Notes under the pieces: generated by a model
The model's database searches: none
What the model saw: only the letters and a program-made list of their open reading frames with translations
What the model was told of the DNA's origin: nothing
Position numbers and translations under genes: made by a program
Shown: positions 11,014 through 22,397 of the stretch, piece after piece
Layout of the letters: every line of letters starts with the position of its first letter
Position numbering within the stretch: position 1 is the stretch's first letter
Assembly: GCA_030998225.1 (NCBI GenBank)
Contig: JAPYXD010000704.1
Coordinates: 1,488,001-1,552,000, forward strand
Reading direction: 5' to 3'
Origin: Diplolepis rosae
Lineage: Eukaryota > Arthropoda > Insecta > Hymenoptera > Diplolepididae
Length of the DNA stretch: 64,000 nt

Positions 11014-12832
11014 CCCCCCCCCCCCCAGCTCTCATATAACATTTTTAATGTTTTAACTAAAAGCTAAGGTTCAACGCCCCGCGATGTTAATCTGAAAGTT
11101 CGAACCTTTTATTTTTCTCGCGAATATTGTTATATGAAATAAAGGTGAAAATGTAATGATTTCTTTTTCGATGATATATTTTTTCTTGTGAATTGCCCAG
11201 AATATCATGCAATTTTTTTTTGTGATTTTGGGCCTTTTTTCTGGTTACGAAGGTTGTGAAATCAGATAAAAGGTTAAGTTCGTCAAGCGATGTTACTAAA
11301 TTTTTGCTATTTATAATTACTCTCGCATTACTTTTACATGAAAGATTCTTGATCTTGAAAAAACAATGCGATATAGCCAAAATTTATTTTTATAAATTTA
11401 CCGTTCGACGTTGGCCTTTCAAGTCCTTAGCGGCTTCTTGTATGAAGATAAACTCAAGATTCATTCTCGTTGGACGAGAAAACTGAAGCATCTTCATATA
11501 TAATTTGAACTACTGATTGAGTGAAGTGGAGTTGAATGAAAAGGAATGCATTCATTTTCATTCATGTATCTTAATTCAAAATGAATTTCATCTAGAAGAT
11601 GACTCATCTATGAAATTACGTTTATGCATGTTTAGATGCTAGATGAAAATGAAAATCAGATCATGTTTCAATAAACTTTTGGAAATGTTGATGGATCTAG
11701 TTTTTTGAATCACGACTACTTTTAATTGTCTCATTTAAAGAAGAATAAAATTTGAATAGTGGCACAACTATTAGTAGATTGCTATTTTCAATTTTTTCTT
11801 AAAAGCTTTATCTTAGAAACACAATACCTAACAATAACTTTATTTCATAGATTTTGTTGATAAAATCGAAAGGGTTTTTAGCAACTTTACTTTGTGCATA
11901 AAAATCCTAAAGAAATATTATTCCACGCACTTTCATCTCGGTTTGTTTTAATAAACGTGGAATTCGATAGAGACGATTTTGAAAAGTTGGTAGAAGTTGA
12001 TATTCAGTATCAAAAAAACATGGTTTCATTCAGTAACTAAAATTCGCAATTAATATACAGTTTAAACTAATGGAAAAGCGTGTATTTTTTTAACAAGCTA
12101 TTTTATTATGGTCCATCAAAATGTAATAATTTGATTTCCAGTTACCACATGCACTTTCAGATTTTGGCAATAAACTTTTTTTAACTTCGAACCTAATTCC
12201 TATCTTGAAGAAGTTTTTGCAGTTATCTTTTCCACTATATTTGTTTATTTGTATGTTAAAAAAGTACAACCAATATTCCAATATTAGCACATTAATTTTA
12301 ACACTACTAGTATTTAAAAAACTTGCGGTATAGTCATGGATACGATGTGAAGATGCTTCAATTTTCTCGTCCAACGAGAATGAATCTTGAGTTTATCTTC
12401 ATACAAGAAGCCGCTAAGGACTTGAAAGGCCAACGTCGAACGGTAAATTTATAAAAATAAATTTTGGCTATATCGCATTGTTTTTTCAAGATCAAGAATC
12501 TTTCATGTAAAAGTAATGCGAGAGTAATTATAAATAGCAAAAATTTAGTAACATCGCTTGACGAACTTAGCCTTTTTTCTGATTTCACAACCTTCGTAAG
12601 CAGGAAAAAGGCCCAAAGTCCCAAAAAAAATTGCATGATATTCTGTGCAATTCACAAGAAAAAATATATCATCGAAAAAGAAATCATTACATTTTCACCT
12701 TTATTTCATTTAACAATATTCGCGAGAAAAATAAAAGGTTCGAACTTTCAGATTCACATCGCGGGGCGTTAAACCTTAGCCTTAAATTAAAACATTGAAA
12801 ATGTGATATGAGGGGGGGGGGGGGGGGGGGGG
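11014..12832. mobile_element. Foldback-type DNA transposon with long inverted repeats
   Basis: Bases 11014-11498 are the reverse complement of 12348-12832 at roughly 90 percent identity. The left arm begins with 13 C and the right arm ends with 21 G, so the homopolymer is part of the terminal repeat. The centre (11500-12347) is unique AT-rich sequence with no recognised protein. The open frames seen in both arms are mirror copies of the same non-coding arm. The family is unknown; no convincing target duplication was found. Confidence 0.8.
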
Positions 12833-12946
12833 ATTTCACTCCGTGTTTCACCATAGACTAAAAAAACCACGATTTTGATTTTTACAAAATCGCCAAAAAA
12901 AAATTTCTTACTTTGTTAATAAGATTTGAACAGCAACAATTATACA

Positions 12947-13058
12947 TAACCTTAAACACATCCTTTATACATTATGTGTAACGCATGATCGTGTCAATAC
13001 ATAAAAATACTTTTCCGAATGAAATTGGAAAACATAACCTACAAGTATATCTTTCGTC
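12947..13058 (+). repeat. Satellite monomer left of P-like element A
   Basis: This stretch matches 19064-19170, carrying CATTATGTGTAACGC and AACATAACCTACAAGTAT in the same order and orientation. It is one unit of the array described at 18905-19375, split off by the P-like insertion. Confidence 0.7.
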
Positions 13059-13529
13059 CAGCCCTGTCCGACGAACTAAAAGTCGTCTCTTAGTGATGAC
13101 AGGTTGAACTAATCCGCTAGCGGCGCCACCTCCGTCCTCTCATATGAAAGTATTGTTTTATATGGAGAAAATTGATAAAAAATTGAAGTTTTACGATTTT
13201 TGAAGAACTAAAATTATCAATTTTTTCGAAATAACATTTTTAAATACTAATCAGAACTTGAAACATAAAACAGTCATAACACTCTAGGAAATTAATCGCA
13301 AAAATACAAGAAATAAATTGTCTTAAATATAGGATCCTTATATCACGAATAATTAGAGTAAAATTATTTCTTTATTAATATTTCTTTACCAATATCGATA
13401 ATAATGTAAATATTAGCAATACATTTATTTATTGCTGTTCTTCATTAATTGTCTTATTTTATGTTGATAATACAAAATATTATGCATTGCATTATGAGTA
13501 ACAAGACTATATCATTTGATCTAATATAG

Positions 13530-14693
13530 TTGCTCTAACTCCGCCATTGCCGGTCCCAAGCCCGGATGAGGAAGGAGCATACAGACAGCAACATGACACA
13601 ACACATTTACAGCGACACTGAACGCAACACACCCAACACCCGAGAGAGCGTTTCGCGGGAGGGCAGCGTCTCGTCGAGAGGAGTGTGTGAGGCCATGCAC
13701 GGAGCAGACGAGTCCGGCAGCCCACCAACGGTAGTAGCCGAAAGGACTCTGACAGCAGCTGGGCTGTCGCCGTCAGGATGGCCGTCAAGGGGGCCCCATA
13801 GACGGGCTTTCCCCTAGCGGTGGGCCTTCCGGACGCACGCATTGGAATGGATTCTCTGCAACCATCAGGCGCGTAAAGACGCGGTGTGGAGCAAAAGCAT
13901 CGGGGGACCTTGAACAGGTTCCTTGATGCCGCATGAGTGGACATGGTATGAATGCGGGGGCCCCTTAATCGGATTATCGCCCCAAACGCGCATGCGGCGG
14001 TGACGCTAAACTTCCCTCGTAACCCTCTCGCGGTCACATCACAACCACATGCACGACACCGACACCCACAAATACCAGAATGAATGTACTACTGAGTGAA
14101 TGGGCTGCGGCCGGCGCCTGGTGGATATTCCCGATAGACTAGCCAAGGGAGGAGTAGTAGTCTCACGACCAGGGTAGGACGCGATGTCAGTACCTTACCT
14201 CTGTGGAAGTAATATGGGTAAATGTAAGTCCCTCCGGTGTTCTGCCGCGAAGGGCGAAGATCCCGTGAAACCACATGTTGAATTGGGAAAACCACTCACG
14301 TTCCTACTGTCTGGAGCCAATTTTGGGGTTGAAATCATGGACGCCCGGGCGCAGGAATGAAGGATTACCTGGTCAGTATTTCCTTATATCCGACGCTGCG
14401 TAGGATAAATCACACACCGTCTAGCCTGAAGTCCGGGTCAGGTGTCGGGGCGGACCCGGCACTGCTCGGTCGATAGGGGTGACGTTAAACCTTTAGCATC
14501 ATTATGACGCGGGCCTATCCCGTAACCTTTTTTACTAGCTTTATTAAAATGTGCCGATAGGATCGACCATCCAATAAGCCGCTTCTCGGTTTCGGCGCAC
14601 ATAACTAGGGATCTATACAGGCGGGGATAGTAGCGCTACTGCGGTAGGGCTCCCATGATGGGCGAACCGTCTTAAGGCACGACGGAAATAATT
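13530..14693 (+). promoter_or_regulatory. LINE copy 2 5' UTR, probable internal promoter
   Basis: GC-rich leader with stop codons in all plus frames; the phrase GGTCCCAAGCCCGG lies near its start and an AGACGGGC phrase near 13800 recurs in the leader of LINE copy 3. LINE 5' UTRs normally hold the internal promoter; that role is inferred. A 176-codon frame on the opposite strand (13507-14037) is a by-product of the GC content. Confidence 0.55.
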
Positions 14694-16036
14694 ATGAATT
14701 TAACGAAAAATAAAGGAGGTGAACAGGTGAAGGCGCCACATACGCCTTCACACACTCCTCCAGGGGCCGAGGGATGGAAAGACGTCCTTCAGCTCCTGAA
14801 GGAGCAAAGCGGAAAAGTGGAGAGGCTAAGCATGGCCCTCAAAGTTATACAAGACGGGATGCGTCAGAACACCCCGACCACCGTCAAAACGAGTGTTGGG
14901 GAGGCTGCCGAGGTTTTGGGCAGTCTCTTGAACACTCAAGAGTGTCTGATGAAAAGCGGGTTGGAAATCCAGAAGAGACTGGAGTCCCACCTCGCCACGA
15001 AAAAAAATGAGGATCTTCCAGGGACCACGTTCGGCTTCTCTAGGAGATACCCCAAAAAGCCAGGCGAAGGGTGAGAAAAGGGCAGCCCCCTCCCCCCCTC
15101 AGGAAAAAACTCCTAAGAGGGGGAAGGGCGGCCCGTCACCCTCGTACGCCAAAGTGACAAAGAGCCAGGCCCCAAATAAAAAAGAGGACTGGCAAGTGGT
15201 CACAAAGCGCGGCGAAAAAATAAAAAAATGAAACAAAAAAACTGGAGAAAAGGGCGAAGGACCCTGTGCAAAAGGCACAGGGAACTGTTGCCAGATTGAA
15301 ACCGAAGCGATCCTCGCCCGCCAGGTCAGGCGACGCCATCAAGGTGTCGGCGAAGGAGGGCCAGTCCTACGCCGACGTCTTGAAGGAGTTGAAGGCGAAA
15401 GTCGACCCCCGGAAGGCAGGACTTGAGGTCCTGTCTATCCGGAGGACCAGGAAGGAAGAAGTCCTTCTGGTCCTCAAAGAGGGGGGAGACGTTTAGGCCT
15501 TCCGAAAGGAGCTCGACCTGGCGGTCGGGGAAAGGGCGCAAATTTCAGCCCTGGTCCTAACGAGGTCCCTCGAAATTAGAAACCTCGACAAAACCGTTGA
15601 GAAAGATCAGGTCGTGGATGCCTTGTGCTTGGCACTGGGCAGACCGGCACTCGACGGATCCTGCAGGCTCTTCACCCGCTTTGGTGGGGTGGAGACTGCA
15701 GTGATCAGGCTGGCTGAGGCAGACGCCGCGCGTCTGCTTCAGCAAGGTAAATTGAGGATCGGGTGGGTTGAATGCCGCATTCGCGAGCATGCGAAAGTCG
15801 CCCGCTGCTTCAGGTGCCTTGGGTACGGCCACGGGTCTCGGGGCTGCAGCAACCCCGACAGGAAAAACGCCTGTTGGAAATGCGGCGCCACGGGACACTT
15901 GGCCAGGACTTGTAAGGCGCCACCAAGGTTCCTGTCATGCGCAGACAGGGGCGACAAAGATGTCACCCATGTGTCGGGGAGCGGCTCCTGCCCGGTCTTC
16001 CGGGAAGAGCTTCGGAGGTTGAGAGGCAGGAATTGA
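14694..16036 (+). pseudogene. LINE copy 2 ORF1, frameshifted
   Basis: The start ATG at 14694 follows a purine-rich leader and begins MNLTKNKGGEQ, giving the N-terminus missing from copy 1. The frame breaks near the 8-A run at about 15005, again near 15230 (stop before MQKAQGTVA), and by a TAG at about 15494 where copy 1 reads through (GGDV followed by S in copy 1). The zinc-knuckle end (15614-16036) is almost identical to copy 1, except that the third knuckle has lost its first Cys (PPRFLSCA for PPRCLSCA). A basic, Pro-rich segment (residues EKTPKRGKGGPS) lies in the middle. Not functional as it stands. Confidence 0.88.
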
Positions 16037-17887
16037 AGTTCCTGCAGCTCAACTTCGTAAGGGGGAAGGATGCCCAGGATCTCCTGATGCAGACTGCCAG
16101 GGAGAGGGGGGCCGATGTGCTACTCATTAGTGAGCAGTACAAGTGGTCCGAAAACTCTGCTTGGTATCAGGATGCATCAACGGGGGCCGGCATCCTTGTT
16201 TGTAACCCTGATTTGGGCGTCGGGGATTTCCTGGAGACCGACGCAGGGTTCGTTTGGGTGGAGGTGGCGGGTGTGCGTGTGTACAGCTGCTACTTCTCCC
16301 CCGGCGATCCCATCGATGTCTTTGAGACCGAGATCGTCCTCCTTGAGGAAAGCCTCCGTGATCAGTGATCAGTGCATTGAGTTCAATCTAGAACAAGGGC
16401 GCCAAGCAGTGGATAAGGATAGGGGCAGTGAAGAGAGGAGGAGCCCCAACTGGAACGCGAGACGGCTCTGCAGGGAGAGGCTTAAAGTCCATCTCGAAAC
16501 GACCAGGCTCATCAATGAGCATGGTTGGGTCGAGCCTGCTGGGTCGTTGGAGGACATTGTGCGCTCAGCGAGGCAAAAGGTTGTCGCAGCTTGTGACTAC
16601 TCGATGCCCTGCCGCAAGCGCAGGCAAGCCAGGGGCTCGATGTACTGGTGGAATGACCAGTTAGCCACCCTACGTCGAGAATGCCTCGCACAGCGGCGGA
16701 GATTCACTCGCTCAAAGGGTGATCTTCTGCTGCACGAGGCATGGAAAAGGGCGAAAGCAGCTTTGAGGCGAGGCATAAAGAAACGCCGACTTCAATGCAG
16801 GAAAGACTTGATCGGAGAGGTCGAGAAGGACCCATGGGGTCTCGCCTTCAAAATAGTCACCAAGAAATTGGTGACTAGAAGAAAGACCCCGGGCCTGGAC
16901 AATCACGATCAAGTCCAGTATATTGTGCGAAACTTGTTTCCAGACGTGGAGCCGTTCCAAAGGCAGCACCGAAATTCCTGCGTGGTCCGGCGCGAGGAAC
17001 TCTTCACTCTTGAGGAACTAAAGAGAGCGGGTGGAAGGCTCAAGGCAAGGACAGCGCCGGGGATTGACGGGTTGCCGAACGAGATCCTCAAAGAGGTGAT
17101 CGGGGTATACCCGGAGATCCTCCTAGAAGTCTTTAACTCCTGTCTTCAGGAGGGGAGATTATTCGCAGACTGGAAAAAGCAGAGGTTGGTCCTGCTGAGG
17201 AAGGGCAACAAACCTCTAGGGGAAGCTTCATCATATAGACCACTATGTCTATTGGATACGATGGGGAAACTTTTGGAGGAAATGATCCTACAAAGACTAC
17301 AGGGTCACATGGTCCGCGAAAATGGTCTCTCGGAAAACCAGTTCGGCTTTCGGAAAGGCAGGTCCACAGTTGACGCCATCCAGGCAGTGGTGGACATCGC
17401 CACTAAAGCAAGAAGAGGAACTGGTAAGCGTAAGGGATTCTGCGCGTTGATCAGCATTGACATACGCAATGCGTTCAATACCGCGAGATGGAACATCTGC
17501 ATCGAGGCGATGGTGCGCAAAAAGGTTCCAGACTACCTGTTGCGAATGATAGATGACTATCTGAGCGACAAATGGGTGATATACGAGGGCGACAAATGGT
17601 CTCTCAAGGAAGAGATGACATGTGGCGCCTCTCAAGGGTCGCGGGTAGGTCCACTCGTTTGGAACGTCATGTACGACGATTTGCTGCGCATGGACCTGCC
17701 TGCTGGAACGAGTATCATCGGCTTCGCGGATGACGCACTTGTCGTATGCGCCGCTGACGACGTCCAAATCCTGGAGCTGAGGATCAATGATAGTCTGTGG
17801 CGGGCAAAGCGTTGGTTGAATAGCAGATGCCTGAAAATGGGCCCTGAAAAAACCGAGGCTTTGCTCGTCACGGACAGGAGATCCTTT
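16037..17887 (+). pseudogene. LINE copy 2 ORF2, endonuclease truncated, RT largely open
   Basis: The endonuclease frame runs from the ORF1 stop to 16368, then stops. Compared with copy 1, about 260 bp covering the GGDFNSKSPEWG active site are deleted; the junction carries a duplicated GTGATCA. From about 16365 the RT frame is open to the end: TAPGIDGLPNEILKEV, ADWKKQRLVLLRKGNKPL, SYRPLCLLDTMGKLLEE, ENQFGFRKGRSTVDA, LISIDIRNAFNTARW, SQGSRVGPLVWNVMYDD and the catalytic FADD at 17723-17734. The RT is thus the best preserved in the window but has no endonuclease and no C-terminal domain. Confidence 0.9.
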
Positions 17888-18392
17888 CAGTTTTCATTTT
17901 TCCATTCCAAAATTTTGCCTGCATATTGAAAAAACTTCAACAAAGATTTCGAAACAAAAAAATCGGAATAAAATTAGTTCCAAATTTTAAAAAAATTCAA
18001 TTGTTTATAAAAATGTACTATATTGTTATTACAAAAAAAACAACGAAATGTGTGCTATAACTTTTTTGAAAGCTTGTATTCTTTCGCGCATTTCAAGTGC
18101 AAGGGTTACATTTTATATTCAAAACTGCTTTTACAGTGAGCTGTTGAAAAAAAAAATTTTTCCCGAGTGCCAAACTCAAAAAAATTATATCTCCAAATTT
18201 TCAAGTATCACATTGAAAAAAAATACGTGTCGATTATTTTCGAAGCAAAAAGGCAAAAAAAAATGTTTCGTCGAAAAAAAAATGTTGATTGTAAATCTCC
18301 CATGAAATGACCCATATATATAATATATATATAATACTATATAAAATATGTATAATACTTTTATAGTCAGTTTTTAAAGTTGATTATTATTT
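17888..18392. other. Interior of P-like element A
   Basis: AT-rich, with a (TA)-rich microsatellite at 18316-18352. No further transposase exon is recognisable. Confidence 0.4.
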
Positions 18393-18416
18393 TTAAAGTT
18401 CAAAACATTTACTTAC

Positions 18417-18665
18417 TGAAGCCATAACGTTTCCTGCAGGATCCTTAACTTCCTTTTTCCAAACAATGTCATCTGATGGGAAGTGTTTTTGGCATACAAC
18501 CTGACCACTTTTTAGAGTGAAATGTTTTCGAGGAATTGCACTTTCCCCTTTTCTAACAGTTTTTTGATCTTTTGGGGCGGATATTAAAGTTAATTTCTCC
18601 TTACAGGAAGGATAACCTGACTTGCAGTTAGGGACAACACACCGACTACTCTTACGAGCACTCAT
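18417..18665 (-). pseudogene. THAP-domain exon of P-like transposase
   Basis: THAP domains are the zinc-binding DNA-recognition heads of P-element transposases. From the Met at 18665 (MSARKSSRC) the 83 residues show C9, C14, C58 and H61 in C-x4-C and C-x2-H arrangement (VCQKHF), the C2CH signature, and the usual length. I chose this Met over the one 11 residues upstream because THAP proteins begin a few residues before the first Cys. The exon ends at a canonical splice donor, GTAAGT, on the minus strand at 18416-18411, so the frame beyond it to 18393 is intron. No second exon with the catalytic part is found within the element, so I call it a remnant. It could instead be a domesticated exon. 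Confidence 0.85.
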
Positions 18666-18904
18666 ATTTATGACTAAATAAATTTGCACTAAAAACACTG
18701 AACTTCATTAATAATAAAAACAATTATTAGAATTTAGGAAATGTTTCTATTTTTCCAATAATTGTTTAAATTTGTTCATAAACACCATGCAAAATAATAC
18801 ATTCATATGAGAGGACGGAGGTGGCGCCGCTAGCGGATTAGTTTCTGCCTGTCATCACTAAGAGACCGAAATTTAGCTCGTCGTCGGATAGGGGTGCTTT
18901 CTTC

Positions 18905-19375
18905 TATCGAGTGTCGCACTTGGCCATTTAAATCAATAAGAACACGTTTCCGTCGAAAAATGAATAACATTGCCTATAAGGCAATCTTTGAGATATTGTT
19001 TTAAGAAACTATATCATCTTTTATCTATATTTATGCATTCCAGAGGGAAAGTTCATTACATAACCTAAAGACACATCCTTCATACATTATGTGTAACGCT
19101 TGGCCGTTTTTATCCATAGAAATGCATTTCCGAATGAAACTATAAAACATAACCTACAAGTATACGTTTTGTGTATCTGGTGTAAGCATTTGACCTGTCC
19201 AATCGATAAAAACACAAATTTCAAACTGAAATTAAAAGCGTAGCCTAAAAAATCCCTTTTATGGAATTGATTTAGCATTTGACTGTTTTTCATTAAGAAA
19301 TCTACTTTTTGGAACGAAAATGATGAAAATTCAAAACAGAACCTAAAAATACATCTCATGTGTATTTTTTTGTAA
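18905..19375 (+). repeat. Satellite-like array, about 105-115-bp units
   Basis: About four diverged units recur, each with an AACATAACCTA-like phrase, a TTTCCGAATGAAA-like phrase and a TTGGCCGTTTTTAT-like phrase. One further unit lies at 12947-13058 on the other side of P-like element A, so the array was split by that insertion. Confidence 0.65.
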
Positions 19376-20677
19376 CTTAATTTTTTTCAATCACATTTCA
19401 TGCAAAATTGCCTGTTTTGTTTGCTCAGAGAAATTAATTTTTTGAATTTTCCCACTAAACTTACATGTAGCTCCATCTGTTACTTTATATTACGAATATC
19501 TGCACTTATTACCGACATTCATCTGCATTTCAATGTCTTTTATGCTCCTTTTATTCATATTATTACGAAGTCAGCCTATGGTCAGCGAACGGTTTGTGAT
19601 CGGTCAGCGAATTCGCTGACCATTCACTGTACTGGGTTCGCCAGTGTTTGCCTGGGAAACTTGCAGGTTTATCAGTTTCTTCTTTTGTTTAAAAAATTTG
19701 GTAAATAAAAAACTGTGGCTGAGCTGGTTTTTATTACATTATACTCGAAGGATCTCTGTAATAGATCCACCAAAGCAAAATATTGTGATAAGTTAATAGA
19801 AAGTTTATTGTGCATTTAGAATAAGCATGTTTATTTATCATTACAGTGTTAAGATTATTTTTTTACGGCAATATTAACTTATAAAGGGAAATTATTTCAA
19901 GAAAAGGATTCTGAGATATTCGTAAGATTCAAATGTACTAAAAAAAGAGCGAATTTAATTTGTGTCAGTACATTTTACCTTACTTTGTACGTTACTTCAG
20001 TGTTAAAAATATTTAAGTTTTTGCGTATTTAATGATAAATTATATAATCGTATGGAAAGCGCGTTAGAAATATTATAAAGAATAACATTTTCTTTGTTTT
20101 GTACTCATCATTTATGTTACAAAATATATTATTCAGAAGTTTCCTTCATGTGGCTTTATTGTACTTTATTTAAAAAAATATTTGAAACTACGTGACTCAT
20201 TTTTGGGATTTACAAGACAAAACTTTGTATTGTGAAAGTCAAAAAGAAATTGTAAACTGTAAATGGAAGCCATTAAAATTTGAGTAAAAGCTTACAGATC
20301 CCTGCTTACAAAAGAAATAAAAATTTTTAAAGCTGAAAGATTTCATTAATTTATAACTAAAATTTCAAATTCATCAATTTTCGGCTCAAACTTACAATAG
20401 TGTAAAATTGCAAACCGAAATTTTAATAAGTTTTCTATTAAAGATTGCAAAATTAGCAATACTTATTTAAAATGATACAATCAAAATTATTTTAATTTTA
20501 AATTAGTCTCGTGATAAACATCTGTACTCGAAATTATTTAACTGCGGATGTTTTCGTTTAAATATCTTTGAATTTCAAGCATTTTCAATTTAAAACTGTC
20601 AAACCATTACAGCTTTGTTTTTCAATTTGTTGAAGTAAATTTTCCACTTTTCTTGCCCAATGGTGATCCTTAAAAGT
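19376..20677. other. Intergenic, nothing recognised
   Basis: AT-rich. Short open frames (19400-19708 plus, 20599-20790 minus) show no known domain. A local repeat of the hexamer-like phrase GGTCAGCGAA occurs at about 19580-19625. Confidence 0.4.
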
Positions 20678-20872
20678 ATCCTAGTAAGAAAGTGGGCATT
20701 GAATATCATTGAAATGTCAAAATCTGGAATTAAACGGAATCGAGAATGAAACTCTTGAATGCATTTCAATGCCCAGTCATTAAAGTGCATTCAAAAGATT
20801 CATTCTTCATTTCGTTTCATTCCATATTTTGACATTTCAGTGTCATTCAATGCCCACCTTCTTACTAGGATG
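20678..20872. repeat. Palindromic repeat, left of integrase gene
   Basis: The left half (TCCTAGTAAGAAAGTGGGCA onward) and the right half are complementary over about 90 bases each, so the whole folds into one hairpin. A related palindrome lies at 26505-26675. They bracket the integrase-core gene, so they may be its terminal repeats or two copies of one MITE. Confidence 0.75.
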
Positions 20873-20919
20873 TATTAAACATAAATTAAAATAAGGTAAC
20901 ACTTTTCTTTACAATACAT

Positions 20920-22052
20920 TCAAATCATTACATTTCCAATAGCATTTAGAATTGCTAAATATAAGTTGTATGCCTCCTCAGCAGTAGAACGCTCTCTACG
21001 GTTAGGCATTACTTCATTCACTAGTTCTTCAAAATAAGGTGAACATAATCTAGGTTCTTTTCCATATTCATTCAACAGCATTTGGATATGTTCTTTATTG
21101 ACTGTTTTTCTGCAATCCTTTGCTCCAAATTTTTGTGGACAGTGGTACAATTCATTTGGTATACCTCCTAACACATTTCTACTAGTTTGTTTTCGAACCC
21201 TATGTTCGTTCCATTCTTTTCTGGTAATTTCTATGTCTTCTTTAAGAAGGTCACCAAAACAATACCTTAGGCATTCTATATGTATTATATTGCTAATATA
21301 GAGAAGATTCTCACATTCCATTTGTTTAAAGAAGTTTGTGTAAAAATCACCCATGTGATGCCTGAATTGACGCCAGTAAGATTCAATCCTCTGATTGTGC
21401 GTACTTTTTCCCATCAGGAAACTCTTTTTTCCAGCGTGTTCGTCTTTATGATGATATCGTAAAGCCATATGCAAATCTTGCATTAAGCCGGCTTCTGTGC
21501 CGTGATCGGTTCTCATAAGTGTTGGCAGGAATTCAAATTTTTCGATAGATGTTAAATAATAATGTGCGATTATTTCTGGATCATTGTTTGACGCAGCTAC
21601 ATGCAACCATAGAACTTTTTTTGAAAAGCCATCTATACACCCGTATATTGCAAAACCAAATCTTTTCAGTTTGTCATGTCCATCAGCATGCCACAAATAA
21701 TTCGGCCCAGGAACTGTGTATTGCCTTCGCTTTAATCTGTACCGGCTGCGAGATTCGACTCCTTCTGGGTCCACTTCTTTCATTATTTGCATAACAGTCT
21801 TCTGCTTCACGATTAACTTATAACATTTTCGAAGTCTTTTCCACATTGCTCTGTATCGTAAATTGTACCCACTTCCTTCCAGTTCTAAAAGAATGGCAAC
21901 AATAATTTCTTTTTCAGGACTTTCGTTTATATTTCTACTCGTTAAAACATTTTTCTTTGAAAGTCTAGAAAGTGACCGAAGTGATATTGTAACGTTGTAC
22001 TTTTCACTCAATAAACAAAGAATTGTTTTGTAACTATAGTCCTTTTCAAAAT
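20920..22052 (-). pseudogene. DDE integrase-core transposase (IS3EU-like?), main part
   Basis: A retroviral-integrase-fold (rve) protein of the kind found in eukaryotic cut-and-paste elements. Reading from 22074, the first eight residues come from the copia LTR; the true gene runs across the copia insertion to an ATG at 26311-26309. The catalytic triad is visible: D131 in YLWHADGHDK, D190 in LMRTDHGTE and E231 in NQRIESYW. An N-terminal HTH-like stretch (KTILCLLSEKYNVTISLRSL) precedes it. The frame is open for about 375 codons to the stop at 20920, so only the copia insertion disrupts it. Similar genes are known to me in fish and cnidarians; the IS3EU assignment is tentative. Confidence 0.85.
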
Positions 22053-22248
22053 TGTTGAGATATACGATTTCCATTGTATTGTATAACGACCGTCGGTAAA
22101 GTAGGACTATCTACTTTCTATTTTTTCTTCTTCTTCCATCTTCTATAATATATACCAGAAACGTTTTTCTCTTAAAACTGTACTAAATAAACCAAAGTTT
22201 GCATAATAAGTCTTGTGTATTTTACTCTACTGCCCGAAAAACACAACA
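22053..22248 (+). repeat. copia 5' LTR
   Basis: 196 bp, TGTTGAGATATACG to AAAACACAACA; 98 percent identical to 26068-26263. Confidence 0.96.
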
Positions 22249-22262
22249 GGTTTTGGGCCCAG
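22249..22262 (+). promoter_or_regulatory. copia primer-binding site (initiator tRNA-Met half molecule)
   Basis: GGTTTTGGGCCCAG directly after the LTR matches, with one mismatch, the complement of the anticodon-arm region of insect initiator tRNA-Met. Priming from a 5' half of that tRNA is a copia trait. Confidence 0.8.
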
Positions 22263-22397
22263 AACGTTTTGAACTGCGCGTAAAAGTAAAAACACGCCCG
22301 AAAAACGCATCGTAGCGTTCAAAGTAGCAAAATAAAATCCGAAGTATGGTTATGTATGCCCCGACCACGTGTGTGCAACCTTAGTTAAAATCCGAAG

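Larger units (their letters stand above)
13530..17887 (+). mobile_element. R1-clade LINE copy 2, 3' end missing
   Basis: The longest LINE copy: a GC-rich 5' leader of about 1.15 kb (13530-14693), ORF1, and ORF2 to just past the catalytic FADD box. LINE similarity stops near 17887 with no C-terminal zinc finger, no 3' UTR and no poly(A). LINEs normally lose the 5' end, so loss of the 3' end is odd; it lies inside P-like element A and the cut may come from a later deletion or end joining. The start is approximate. Confidence 0.88.
13059..18896 (-). mobile_element. P-superfamily transposon A, carrying a LINE fragment
   Basis: The two ends, 13059-13150 and 18797-18896, are inverted repeats starting CA, and share the long phrase with GGTGGCGCCGCTAGCGG. 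The flanks are CTTTCGTC on the left and CTTTCTTC on the right, an 8-bp duplication with one mismatch, as in P elements. A THAP exon sits just inside the right end on the minus strand. Without the LINE (about 13530-17887) only about 1.5 kb remains, so most of the transposase is gone. Both flanks are units of one satellite array, which supports the boundaries. Confidence 0.85.

Noticed and set aside
11087..11380. Open frame in the left arm of a foldback element, mirrored at 12464-12772
   Set aside because: The two frames are the same non-coding arm seen twice in inverse orientation; no domain, and the interior is not continuous with them.
13507..14037. 176-codon frame on the minus strand
   Set aside because: It lies opposite the GC-rich LINE leader, where long chance frames are expected, and has no domain.
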